64,000 nucleotides of DNA from Quadrisphaera setariae (GTDB lineage Bacteria > Actinomycetota > Actinomycetes > Actinomycetales > Quadrisphaeraceae), in assembly GCF_008041935.1 (NCBI RefSeq), contig NZ_VKAC01000005.1, forward strand, positions 62,001 to 126,000, given 5' to 3'. Below the pieces are notes generated by a model, which had not been told where the DNA came from, did not search any database, and saw only the letters and a list, made by a program, of their open reading frames with translations. Shown one piece after another: positions 6,722-15,383 of the stretch. Each line of letters starts with the position of its first letter. The stretch's first letter is position 1. A program made the position numbers and the translations under genes.

Positions 6722-8220
6722 CAGGGCCCCGGCAAAGTCGTCATGTCAGCCCGAAGGTGACCAGCGTCCGGAGTGGATCTCGCGCATGACGGCGTAGCTC
6801 TGCGGCGATATTCACCGCCCCCTCCAGCCTCAACGCGCTGATCGCCAGGTTCGCCAACGCCGACAGCACCTGCGGACCGGACCCGACGCGGACCTGACTG
6901 GTGTCCTCCCCAAAGGTCACGTCACGCACCCAGTGCAGGCTGTTCTCGATGCGCCAGTGCCCACGGATCCAGGCCGCCAGCAACCCAGGGTGAGCGTCTC
7001 GGTATGTCAAGGACGGGATCGCATACACCGTCTCGGTGTGCCAGCGCCCATCACGACGACGGACCCGGCGGATCAGCTTGATCGCCTGGGCGGCGTGGGG
7101 GAAGAACTCGACCACGCCGTAGCGGTCGCGGTCGGGGATGTTCTCGATGCTCATCACGTACACCGTGCGGGTCTCGCGGCGGCCGTGGCCGACGTCGCGG
7201 ATCCGGTCCCCGACGGGCACATCAGCCCAGTTCAGCGCCTTCAGTCGAGCCTGCAGGGTGGGCTGGTTCCCCTTCACAGTGAAGATCCAGTCCGCGCCTG
7301 CGTCGTGCAGGTAGTCGGCTTGAGAGCGCTGGGTGTGGAGGGCGTCCATCGTCACGACCGCACCGGCGAGCAGTCCTCGTTGGCGCAGGTCGCTCAGGAC
7401 CGACGCGGCGGTGGCGATCTCTTCGCCCTTGCCCGCGACCATGTCGCAGGCGGCCTGGCCCAGGACGACACCGGCTTCCACGTCCAGAGCCGCGACCAGG
7501 TGCACGCGTCCGCCGCCTGCGGCGGCGATGGCGTCGGCTTCGGGGGCGCCGCGCTGCGCTGAGCCTCGGCGGGTCTTGCCGTCCAACGCGATGACGCGGG
7601 TCCGTTCGGCGCGAGGCAGGAGGCGCCGTGTGGGGTCCAGGCGGCGCTGACCCGCCAGGCGTCGGGCGGCCCAGGAGCACAGCGCGGCTTCCAGCGCGGG
7701 GGCATCGATGCTGTTCAGGAGCCTGCGGATCGTGGACTCGCACGGCAGAGGCCGCCCGGTGGCGAGCGTGCCCCAGCCCACGGCGTCCAGGACCGCCGGG
7801 CCGCTGTCGGTGACCCACTCGGCGATGGCGACGTAGGAGGAGTTCCCGGCCAGGACCGCGCAGCACGCCAGCACCAGGACGACGAGCAGCTCGTGGCGAA
7901 CCCCGCGAGCACGCCGTGGGTCAGGTAGAGCGGCCAACGCTTCGCGTAGGCAGGGCAGCTGTTCAGCGCGGCCTGGTGGCGTTGCGGATGAGAGGTGGTC
8001 GGTGACGGCGGCGGCGAGACGGCCAGGCAGCGAAGGTGAGACTGGCTGGTCGCTCGGCGCCGTGGCAGGGGAAGATGCCAAGGCGGGCACAGGCTTTCGG
8101 TGGGTGGACTGGCGTAGACACCCACATCCTCACGCCGGGGTCTGTGTCCGCCTGCATCGGCGTTGATGCTGGTCAGAACCGCAGGTCACGCACCGTATTC
8201 ACGACTTTGCCGGGGCCCTG
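6722..8220 (-). mobile_element. ISAs1-family insertion sequence, complete
   Basis: The element is bounded by perfect 20-bp inverted repeats: CAGGGCCCCGGCAAAGTCGT at 6722-6741 and its exact complement at 8201-8220. It carries one intact transposase whose stop codon touches the left repeat. A direct target duplication is not clear: 10 bp outside each end (6712-6721 and 8221-8230) match at only 6 of 10 positions. This could mean an old insertion or a rearranged flank. Confidence 0.88.
6741..8090 (-). CDS. ISAs1-family transposase
   Basis: A 449-residue DDE transposase. The N-terminal DUF4372-like region includes LPDPRRARGVRHELLVVL. The catalytic core shows RTRVIALDGKTRRGS (first Asp), AGAVVTMDALHTQRSQ (second Asp) and, near the C-terminus, RGHWRIENSLHWVRDVTFGE (the catalytic Glu). 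Length and motif order are normal for the family and no frameshift is visible, so it is probably active. It is transcribed against the neighbouring genes. The transposase ends inside the left inverted repeat (stop complement at 6741-6743), which is usual for compact insertion sequences. Confidence 0.93.
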   Translation of the reverse strand: MPALASSPATAPSDQPVSPSLPGRLAAAVTDHLSSATPPGRAEQLPCLREALAALPDPRRARGVRHELLVVLVLACCAVLAGNSSYVAIAEWVTDSGPAVLDAVGWGTLATGRPLPCESTIRRLLNSIDAPALEAALCSWAARRLAGQRRLDPTRRLLPRAERTRVIALDGKTRRGSAQRGAPEADAIAAAGGGRVHLVAALDVEAGVVLGQAACDMVAGKGEEIATAASVLSDLRQRGLLAGAVVTMDALHTQRSQADYLHDAGADWIFTVKGNQPTLQARLKALNWADVPVGDRIRDVGHGRRETRTVYVMSIENIPDRDRYGVVEFFPHAAQAIKLIRRVRRRDGRWHTETVYAIPSLTYRDAHPGLLAAWIRGHWRIENSLHWVRDVTFGEDTSQVRVGSGPQVLSALANLAISALRLEGAVNIAAELRRHARDPLRTLVTFGLT

Positions 8221-8310
8221 GGGAGGACGGCGACGCGCCTCCCGTGTCCCAGGCATCCGCGTCATTACCGTGCCTTCTCGGACTGCACGCACGTGACGAG
8301 GGGTTGCTCA

Positions 8311-9051
8311 GTGCCAGAGCCACACGAGATCGAAGGACCCTTCGCGGGAATCGCGGCTGACGTGGTCGCGGGGGCGGTCTTCGCAGCCGTCGCGGGTGGC
8401 GGCGTTGCTGGAGTCCTGGCGGGAGCGTTCCAGCCGATCGCTACGCGGGCTCTTGAGCTCAGCTCCCGGGAGATGGTGGGGCACCAGCAACGAGGCGTCG
8501 CCGTGTACGTCGTGGGCGCTGCACAGGCGGGTGTCGAGCCCCAGGAGCTGCTCGACAAGGCTGCTGAAGGCCCTGACCGGCTCCACCTCGCATGCAGCGC
8601 CGCCCAGGCGGCAGGGGAGAGCCGGTATCCCGAGCGCATCATCGCTCTCGGGCGTGCACTGGCTCGAGGTCTGCTCGCTGAGGACGACGCAGTTTTGGAC
8701 CACGAGCAGCTCGTCGTCGAAGCCCTCTCGCGCCTCGACCGGCCGCACCTCGTCGTCTTGTGGGCGCTCCTGGAGGACGAGCCTGGACGTAGTCCGGGAT
8801 CGTGGCGTCAGCTGACGTTGAGCTGGGTCGAGCTCCAGGAGAGGATCCCCGGCTACGGGGCGGCGTCGCTGACCCGGCTCGTGGCGGCGCTGGACCGGGA
8901 AGGTCTGCTGGACACTCCGACGATGTCGACGGTGGCTCCTGACGACGGTCGCCCCGACGATCTCCACCCGGGAGAGTTCCTGGCAGTCAGCGACTTCGGT
9001 ATCGACGTCATGACCGAGCTCCTCCAGGCCGGGTTGCAGCGACCTTCCTGA
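8311..9051 (+). CDS. Orphan protein with Gly/Ala-rich hydrophobic N-terminus and possible C-terminal winged helix
   Basis: It encodes 246 residues. Residues about 12-42 form a Gly/Ala/Val-rich hydrophobic stretch (GIAADVVAGAVFAAVAGGG) that could insert in a membrane. A middle region of short helices follows, and residues about 170-215 (SWVELQERIPGYGAASLTRL, ALDREGLL) resemble a winged helix. Start GTG 8311 is preferred because GAGGGG lies 7 bp upstream; GTG 8293 lacks such a site. No family is recognised. It lies between the insertion sequence and the patatin-kinase pair, 235 bp from the latter, on the same strand. A functional link is possible but unproven. Confidence 0.6.
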   Translation: MPEPHEIEGPFAGIAADVVAGAVFAAVAGGGVAGVLAGAFQPIATRALELSSREMVGHQQRGVAVYVVGAAQAGVEPQELLDKAAEGPDRLHLACSAAQAAGESRYPERIIALGRALARGLLAEDDAVLDHEQLVVEALSRLDRPHLVVLWALLEDEPGRSPGSWRQLTLSWVELQERIPGYGAASLTRLVAALDREGLLDTPTMSTVAPDDGRPDDLHPGEFLAVSDFGIDVMTELLQAGLQRPS

Positions 9052-9286
9052 GAGGTGTCGCTGCCCTGGGGTCAGTTGTGGGGCGCGCCTGTGGGTGACG
9101 GGTGGCTGCGGGCGTCACAGTCGCTGACGCGCCCGAAGGGCAGACGTCTGTGGTGAAGCCTCGCCGATCTCTGCCGCGCATGCCTCGTCCTCGAAGGGGT
9201 GACACGCCCTTTCGTCACAGAGCGTGGTTGTGGCCTTAGATTCCGACGCTCGCACCACCCTCTCGAGCACGGATGGTGAGCCATCG

Positions 9287-10357
9287 ATGGCTTTTTTGAC
9301 GCACCGCACCTCGGGGGCTGGCTGGACGTCGGCCTGGGCTCCCGACCACCCCGTGCTGGAGGTCCTTCGAGCACGCCGTCAGTCGAGCAGCAAACCGGGT
9401 AGCCGGACCGACGGCTTCCGCGTCGCGCTCGCCCTTGAGGGCGGTGGCATGCGGGGGGCGATCTCCGCCGCCATGGTCAGCGCGATCGAGGAGTGCGGCT
9501 TCCGAGACGCGGTCGACGTGGTCTACGGCACGTCGTCAGGGGCGGTCAACGCCGCCTATTTCGTGGCTGGCACCACCTGGCTCCCCCTGTCGATCTACTT
9601 CGACGACCTTCCGTCACGCACCTTCGTCGACTTCCGCCGGGCCCTGGTCCGCCGCCCCATCATGAACATCGACTACGCCTACGAGGAGGTCGTGAGGACG
9701 AGGAAGCCCCTCGACCACGGGGCGGTCGTCCGATCTCCGATCAAGCTGGTGGTCACCGTCTCCGACGTCGATGCGCTGACGACCCTGGCTGCGACCGACT
9801 TCACCTCCACCGAGGACCTACACGCCGCGCTGAGGGCGAGCGCCTGGCTGCCGATCGCCGTGCGCGGCACGACCGACTTCCGGGGACGGCGCAGCGTGGA
9901 CGGGGGAGTGCTCATGGCCCATCCGCGGACGCAGGCGCTGAGGGACGGCGCGACGCACGTCCTGTCGTGCAGCACCAAGCCCATGGGATCGCCGCGGGGC
10001 GGGGTCCGACCGGGCACCCGGTTGGTGATCCGCTACATGGACCGGCTCGAGCCGGGGCTCGGGGCCGGCTACCGCCGTGCCCTGGAGGCCTTGAAGGACG
10101 ACCAGGGCGACCTGGCGCGGCAGAGGGTTTCGCCTGCTCCCCGGGGACCGTGGGTGCTCGACGCCGCCCCGTTGCCGGGCACCGAGCCGCTCGGGCGCCA
10201 GGAGATGCGGCCGTGGAAGATCCTCCAGGCCTGCCGGGACTCGTTCACGCTCATGGCCAGCATGTTGGAGGGGGTGCCCGAAGCGGCGGTACGGAGCGGA
10301 GAGGTGTCTTCCGTGCCCCGGCTCGCCCTCGTGAAGGGCGGTCGGCCGTGGGCGTGA
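9287..10357 (+). CDS. Patatin-like phospholipase
   Basis: A 356-residue serine lipase-fold protein. All patatin signatures are present: the oxyanion loop EGGGMRG at residues 51-57, the nucleophile elbow GTSSG at 81-85 with Ser83, and the dyad aspartate D205 in VDGG. Bacterial patatins hydrolyse membrane phospholipids; several are effectors of anti-phage systems such as CBASS, where lipid cleavage kills the infected cell. ATG 9287 is chosen because GGTGAG lies 6 bp upstream; the frame runs back to GTG 9224. There is no signal peptide, so it acts in the cytoplasm or at the inner membrane face. Its stop overlaps the GTG of the kinase gene, so the two products are made together. Confidence 0.88.
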   Translation: MAFLTHRTSGAGWTSAWAPDHPVLEVLRARRQSSSKPGSRTDGFRVALALEGGGMRGAISAAMVSAIEECGFRDAVDVVYGTSSGAVNAAYFVAGTTWLPLSIYFDDLPSRTFVDFRRALVRRPIMNIDYAYEEVVRTRKPLDHGAVVRSPIKLVVTVSDVDALTTLAATDFTSTEDLHAALRASAWLPIAVRGTTDFRGRRSVDGGVLMAHPRTQALRDGATHVLSCSTKPMGSPRGGVRPGTRLVIRYMDRLEPGLGAGYRRALEALKDDQGDLARQRVSPAPRGPWVLDAAPLPGTEPLGRQEMRPWKILQACRDSFTLMASMLEGVPEAAVRSGEVSSVPRLALVKGGRPWA

Positions 10358-13300
10358 CGCTGCCGGAGCTCATCGCCGGCGTCCAGGCCGCTGTGCACCC
10401 CGGTGCCACCACCGGTGCGGAGGTCGCGCGGGTCGGTGGCCAGGTGGGCCTGGCGCTGGTCGACCAGATCAAGCGTGATGCGCTCGTCGCGGCACACGCC
10501 CTCCCGGCCTCGAGGAGGCCGCTGCGAGGTGCCGGTGCCCTCGTCTCTGTGTGGGCCGGAGCAGCCAGCATGCCCACGACCGCGGCGGATGCCGCGCTCG
10601 TGGAGCCGGCGGTCGACTGGAACGAGCTCTGCGCCGCGGTGCTCCGGCCGCTTCCGGCGGGGAGCGAGGGCTGGCGCCGAGGGCTGCGCGCTGTCGGGGG
10701 ACTCCTCTGCCTGACGTGGTTCGGGCTGCGGGCCTCTGAGCACATCAGGACGAGGTCGGAGGCCCGGTGGGTGAGCGACGCGGGACACGACTGCTCCCGC
10801 CTCTGCACTCCCTTGGTGGCTGACCGAGATGTCGCCGCTCTGCTCAGAGCGCTGCTCCAGCCCAGCGAGGAGGGTGCTCGGGGCGTCTACCGCGCGTCCG
10901 TCATGGGCACGAGCCTCGCCTTCCACCGGCACGGTACGACGTCGACGATCCTGCGCGTCGACAGGCTCCACGAAGAACCACTGGCCATGAAGGTGCTCCT
11001 GCCGCCCTTCCAGAAGGTGCCAGCGATCGCCCAGTCCGCGCGGACGCACTTCGCCACCTACGGAGGGCTGGTGAAGAAGGGCGGCGCAGCCGACCTCGTC
11101 GACGTCCGCGGGAGCAGCGAGCGCTGGGTGCTGATGGACTTCGTACCGGGTATCACCTTGGCCGAGTACCTCAGGCTGCCCGAGCTGATCCGCCACAGGG
11201 CGACCGTCCGGGGCAACCGCGAGTCGGTCAGCATCCTCGACGCGCTGACAGCTGAGGTGCGATCTGCCGAGGCCGTCCCTGCCGCGCGTCGACTCGTGGA
11301 GCGTCTCGGACGGCCGCCGGAGGACATGACCCTCGACGAGCTGCTCGGTGTCGTCCGGGTCGCGTGGCTGTCAGCTGACCTGCCTCGGGTGAGGGGCTGG
11401 GCGGAGTCCATCGTCACGTCGGCTCGCCAGCGCCAGCTGGGCGCCTCGAGCCGTCTGCTCCGCTTCGAGGAGTTCGGAGGCGGCCTGGCGGCGGGCCGCA
11501 CCAAGGTGCAGCTGCTGGTCGACGAGCTGCGCACAGCGGCGAAGGACGCCCCCGACATGGTCCAGGTGGTGCTGGACTCCTGTCCCGAGCATCTCGATGA
11601 CGGCTCCTGGCGCTATGTCAGCTTGCAGGACCTGAAGGCGGACCTCCCCGCGGGGGCTGAGCTGATGTCGCTCGCCACAGCCCAGCGCGCCGTGCGACTC
11701 CTGTGGCGCGCTGAGCGCTTCCAGGAGGAGCAACCTTCGGCGGACCTGATGATGGTCAGACTCAACCACATGGCTCCGGCACTCTTCGCCGTCCTGGAAC
11801 GCCTCAGGGCGGCCAGGGCCGAGGGCCAGGAGGCGGGCGACGGCACGACCGGGTTCATCCACGCCGACCTCACCCCGTCCAACCTCATCGTGGCGGTGGA
11901 GGAGTCCGCGATGAAGCTGACTGTGGTCGACTTCGGCCGGAACTACCTGCACACACGGTCGGTCTCGGGCCAGCAGGGCCGCGACGCGCTGTTCGTGGCA
12001 CCCGAGGTGCTCGAGAACGAGTCCGACGTCGAGTCGGCGGACTTCTACTCGCTGGGGCAGCTCCTGATAGCCGCCGCGGGGGCGGAGGTGGTGCCCGGTG
12101 GTGTGGTGCCGGACGCTCTCTACCCGTACACACCGATCATCGCTCGCTTCTGCGAGGACCTCGTGCAGGTCAGTCCAGAGCAGCGGCTCCTGCTCTACGG
12201 GGGTGCGCAGCGCGCTGATGTGTCGATCCCTGACCTCCGGGCCGTCTTCATCCACGAGGTGGACGTCGTTCAGGGGGCGCTGACGTTTGAGTCGTCACTG
12301 GAGAAGTCGAAGCCCAGCTACCTGGTCAGGCGCATCCCGCGGCCCTTCGCCGCTCCGGTGCTCCAGGCCCGTCTCCTGCGAGGGCTTCAGGAGGCGGTAT
12401 CTCCGGGCACGCGCACCGGCCGTGACCCGCTGCTGCGGAACGCTCGAGACCTCATGGCCTGGTCGGTGATCAGTGCGGCGCTGACGGTGTTCGTGGGTGC
12501 AGCGGCGACAGACGCCGTGCTGGGGCTGTTCAAGATCGGCGGCGGCACCTCGCCGTTGCAGTGGCTCGTGGCACGGATCGGCGAGGCGGTCGGATGGCAA
12601 GAACCCGGGTGGCTCGCCCACCTGACTCACCGGGACTTCACCCGCGACGACATCCCCGCCCTCCTCGTCGGCTTCAGCTACCTGCTGGTCGGCTCGCAGT
12701 ACTACCAGGCGCTCTTCTCGGGGACGTCTCCGCTGTTGGGAGCCCACAGGAGCGCAGCTGGCTGGCGCAGCTGGCTGGCGGCCGTGGTCGTCCGGGTGCA
12801 GATCTTCTCGGCGCCGATCCTGGTGGGCCTCGTCGTCTTCGGGGACACGGAGTGGTGGCCGCAGGCAGTGGTCGCCGGGCAGGTGTTCGTCTTCGTCTGC
12901 AACGTCGCCGTCGCCACCTTCTTGAGGGCGACCTTCCGAGCCGCTCGGGTGGCTGAGCTCTCGACTGTGCCGTCGGACGAGAGCCAGATCACCGGCTGGT
13001 ACAGCTTCCGCCGCTGGTGGCCGAGCTCGCTCGTCTACGCCCTGGTCACCGCCCTGGTCGCCTACTTCCTGCTGACGGAGCGGTGGCAGGACCGGGACTT
13101 CTACACGACCGTCGTGGCGGGCTTGAACGTGGTGCTCTTCTACTTCGTCAAGTGCGGCCTGGACGCGCCGATCGTCCGCATCGCCATCACCCGCGGCTGT
13201 CTGGCGGCCGAGCGTCTGCGCGCCTGGCACGGCGCCCCTGCTGCCGGCACTGCTCGCGGAACCGATGCGCTGGACGCGCCGAACACCATCATCGAGCTGC

Positions 13301-13377
13301 CCGAGACTGCGGACCTCTCAAGGCGAGTCAGAACGCGACTGCTACGAGCCCGGCTCGGCGTTCGGCGTGATGCGTAG
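10354..13377 (+). CDS. Membrane-anchored Ser/Thr protein kinase fused to about six membrane helices
   Basis: A protein of about 1007 residues. Residues 1-185 are a helical, unrecognised N-terminus. A protein-kinase fold follows with the ATP lysine K213 (LAMKVLLPP), the catalytic loop FIHADLTPSNLIV with D505, VVDFG with D526, APE at 549-551 and ADFYSLGQLL. The stretch between lysine and catalytic loop is about 290 residues, far longer than the roughly 100 of ordinary kinases, so a domain of some 190 residues is inserted. From about residue 703 there are six hydrophobic segments (WSVISAALTVFVGAAA, ALLVGFSYLLVG, IFSAPILVGLVVFG, VFVFVCNVAVATFL, VYALVTALVAYFLL, VVAGLNVVLFYFV). The start is GTG 10354, inside the patatin stop, or GTG 10348 with AAGGGCGG upstream. 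All catalytic residues are kept, so it is probably active. I know no described family with this layout. Confidence 0.82.
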   Translation: MTLPELIAGVQAAVHPGATTGAEVARVGGQVGLALVDQIKRDALVAAHALPASRRPLRGAGALVSVWAGAASMPTTAADAALVEPAVDWNELCAAVLRPLPAGSEGWRRGLRAVGGLLCLTWFGLRASEHIRTRSEARWVSDAGHDCSRLCTPLVADRDVAALLRALLQPSEEGARGVYRASVMGTSLAFHRHGTTSTILRVDRLHEEPLAMKVLLPPFQKVPAIAQSARTHFATYGGLVKKGGAADLVDVRGSSERWVLMDFVPGITLAEYLRLPELIRHRATVRGNRESVSILDALTAEVRSAEAVPAARRLVERLGRPPEDMTLDELLGVVRVAWLSADLPRVRGWAESIVTSARQRQLGASSRLLRFEEFGGGLAAGRTKVQLLVDELRTAAKDAPDMVQVVLDSCPEHLDDGSWRYVSLQDLKADLPAGAELMSLATAQRAVRLLWRAERFQEEQPSADLMMVRLNHMAPALFAVLERLRAARAEGQEAGDGTTGFIHADLTPSNLIVAVEESAMKLTVVDFGRNYLHTRSVSGQQGRDALFVAPEVLENESDVESADFYSLGQLLIAAAGAEVVPGGVVPDALYPYTPIIARFCEDLVQVSPEQRLLLYGGAQRADVSIPDLRAVFIHEVDVVQGALTFESSLEKSKPSYLVRRIPRPFAAPVLQARLLRGLQEAVSPGTRTGRDPLLRNARDLMAWSVISAALTVFVGAAATDAVLGLFKIGGGTSPLQWLVARIGEAVGWQEPGWLAHLTHRDFTRDDIPALLVGFSYLLVGSQYYQALFSGTSPLLGAHRSAAGWRSWLAAVVVRVQIFSAPILVGLVVFGDTEWWPQAVVAGQVFVFVCNVAVATFLRATFRAARVAELSTVPSDESQITGWYSFRRWWPSSLVYALVTALVAYFLLTERWQDRDFYTTVVAGLNVVLFYFVKCGLDAPIVRIAITRGCLAAERLRAWHGAPAAGTARGTDALDAPNTIIELPETADLSRRVRTRLLRARLGVRRDA

Positions 13378-13472
13378 CTGACGTCGCGGGCGCACCGAAC
13401 GCTGTGGCGACGATCCGGAACTCCGTGTCTGCGCTCTCCACGGGTCCTGCTGAGGACGACGCCGGCCGGTCG

Positions 13473-13922
13473 TCAGGCGTCGGTCTCCGGGCGGGCGTAG
13501 TCGTCCTCGAGGCGCACGATGTCCTGCTCGTCGAAGTGGCCGAAGGCCACCTCGAGGATGCGGCCGGCCCGGGTGCCGGAGTTGCCCAGGCGGTGCAGGG
13601 ACCCGGCGGGGGTGTAGATGCGCTCCCCGACCTGCGCGGTCCACCGGCGCTCGCCGACCTGCACGTCCAGGGGGACGTCGAGCACCTGCCACAGCTCGTC
13701 GCGCAGGGCGTGCTTCTGCAGGGACAGGCGGCAGCCGGGCTCGACCGTGATGAGCTTGACCGTGCAGTGCTGGTTCAGCACGAACTGCTGGAACTGGCCC
13801 CAGGGCCGCTCAGCGACGAAGACCGCGCTGCGGCGCTGGTCCTCCAGGTGCTGGGCCTCGGGGGACTGGTCGGTCGAGAGCTGTGCCGTCACCGCCCAGA
13901 CGGTAGTGGTTCTCATCTGCAC
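13473..13922 (-). CDS. Cupin-fold mannose-6-phosphate isomerase-like protein
   Basis: A single-domain cupin of 149 residues resembling the C-terminal domain of type II phosphomannose isomerases. It shows ERPWGQFQQF, VKLITVEPGCRLSLQKHALRDE (metal-binding His), VQVGERRW and IYTPAGSLHRLGN (second metal His), ending in FGHFDEQDIVRLEDDYAR, a hallmark of this group. In larger enzymes the domain interconverts mannose-6-P and fructose-6-P; stand-alone versions are common in actinomycetes and their activity is less certain. It starts at GTG 13922 or ATG 13916. It may support GDP-mannose supply for the polysaccharide loci further along, but it is not in their operons. Confidence 0.85.
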   Translation of the reverse strand: MQMRTTTVWAVTAQLSTDQSPEAQHLEDQRRSAVFVAERPWGQFQQFVLNQHCTVKLITVEPGCRLSLQKHALRDELWQVLDVPLDVQVGERRWTAQVGERIYTPAGSLHRLGNSGTRAGRILEVAFGHFDEQDIVRLEDDYARPETDA

Positions 13923-13952
13923 TCGGGGTGCTTTCGTCCCGTTCCGTGCCGG

Positions 13953-15194
13953 TCACACCTCGTCGTCCCACTCCTCGTCGTCGTCGACCTCGTCGAAGGC
14001 GATCTCCTCCAGGAGGTCCAGCACCGGGCCGGCCAGCACCTTCTCCAGGCCCGGCGTGACCACCACGCTGCCCGGGGAGGTGCCTTCGCGGAGCACGCCG
14101 AGGTCGCTCAGCTCAGCGATGAGCGCGCCGGTGTCCGCGAGCTCGTCGGCAGCGGCCAGCACCTCTGCGGAGACCTCCCCACCGCACGCCGCGGCTCCCA
14201 GCAGGGGCAGCACCGCGACCGCCGTGGCGCTGGGCGGGGCGAGGTCGTCGTCGTCGAGCTGGTCCTCGTCGAACGCGGTGTCGTCGATCTCGTCGTCGGC
14301 GGCGTCCTGGAGCAGCTCGGAGATCACAGCCCCGACGGCGTCGCGCAGCTGCTCAGCGGGGATCGGCGCGTCGCTGGCGAGGGCGTCGGACCCGAGGGCG
14401 GTGGTCACGCGCCCGTCCTCGTGGCGGAGGAGGTCTGCGGCATCGAGCGCCACCCACGCCGCCCACAGCCGCGGGACGTCGGCGAGGGTCTGCGGGGGCT
14501 GCGCCGGGTCCACGGTCACGCCGATGGCGGCGGCCGCCTCGGGCAGGTCCTGGGGGCGCGGCTCGAGGTCCCCCGTCTCCTCCCGGCCCGGCTCGACCCA
14601 GCGCAGCAGCGACACCAGGTGCTTCGCCAGCGGCAGCTCGGTGAGCGCCGCGGCCTCGGCGGCCTGCGCGGCGGGGTCGTCGGGGCGGTCGAGCACCTCG
14701 GCGAGCGCCCGTGCCTGCACGGCCGCGGGGGAGAGGTGGTCGAGCAGGGAGTGCACGTCGTCGAGGTCTTCCTGGGTGCCGGTCCAGCGGTCCGTGCTCA
14801 CGAGGAACACCGTGAGCGGCCCCAGCGCAGCGACGACGCGCTCGGTGAGGTCGGCGACCGCGGGGTCGACGCCGCCAGCGTCACCGGCGTCCTCGATGAG
14901 CCGCCCCTCCACGTGAGAGGCCGCCGCGACCAGGGCCTGGACGTGCTCGATGGTCCACGCGCCGAGGTGGGTCAGCCCCGCGGCCTCATGAGCCATCCTG
15001 ACGGTGATGGCCATGTCCCGGTGGATCGACTGCAGCTCGTCGGCGCCCAGGTCGGGCGCCGTCTCGGCCAGCCAGGCCTCCACCTCGTCGTGCAGGGACG
15101 TGAACTTCTCCAGCGGGGTGACCACCGAGGAGGCGCGCACCGGCGCGGTGCGACGGCGGTTCGGGGCCGGGCGGTGAGAGCGCTTCGCAGGCAC
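13953..15194 (-). CDS. Acidic protein of unknown function
   Basis: It encodes 413 residues. A short basic N-terminus (AKRSHRPAPNRRR) precedes a predominantly helical, Ala/Leu/Asp-rich body. Acidic clusters occur at about residues 315-330 (DDEIDDTAFDEDQLDDDD) and at the extreme C-terminus (FDEVDDDEEWDDEV). No signal peptide or membrane helix is visible, and I recognise no domain. GTG 15194 is chosen because GGAG lies about 8 bp upstream; the frame is open to 15251. Codon use is typical of the chromosome. The cupin gene follows 30 bp downstream on the same strand, so the two could be cotranscribed. Confidence 0.7.
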   Translation of the reverse strand: MPAKRSHRPAPNRRRTAPVRASSVVTPLEKFTSLHDEVEAWLAETAPDLGADELQSIHRDMAITVRMAHEAAGLTHLGAWTIEHVQALVAAASHVEGRLIEDAGDAGGVDPAVADLTERVVAALGPLTVFLVSTDRWTGTQEDLDDVHSLLDHLSPAAVQARALAEVLDRPDDPAAQAAEAAALTELPLAKHLVSLLRWVEPGREETGDLEPRPQDLPEAAAAIGVTVDPAQPPQTLADVPRLWAAWVALDAADLLRHEDGRVTTALGSDALASDAPIPAEQLRDAVGAVISELLQDAADDEIDDTAFDEDQLDDDDLAPPSATAVAVLPLLGAAACGGEVSAEVLAAADELADTGALIAELSDLGVLREGTSPGSVVVTPGLEKVLAGPVLDLLEEIAFDEVDDDEEWDDEV

Positions 15195-15383
15195 GGCTCC
15201 ACCCTGCCCGACGGCTCGAGGCGGGGTGATGACGCTCCCCGCCGCAGGCACGGCGTCCGTCCCTCGCGGAGGTGGAGGAGGACGACGACGAGCGGCTCAG
15301 CGCGGGCCGCTGCGCGCCACCTGAGCCCTACCGTGGGGGAGGAGCCGGCGGCCGTGCAGGTCGCGGCGTGCGAGGGGGAGCAC

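Noticed and set aside
6712-8230. Target-site duplication of the ISAs1-family element
   Set aside because: The 10 bp on either side agree at only six positions, which is too weak to call.
9493-10347. Upstream continuation of the kinase frame to give a 1294-residue protein
   Set aside because: It overlaps the patatin gene in another frame and has Arg/Pro-rich noise composition; the kinase start at 10354 is coupled to the patatin stop.
13404-15383. Long plus-strand frame joined to the TM2 protein
   Set aside because: It lies antisense to the cupin and acidic-protein genes; only the part from ATG 15384 carries the TM2 domain and a ribosome binding site.
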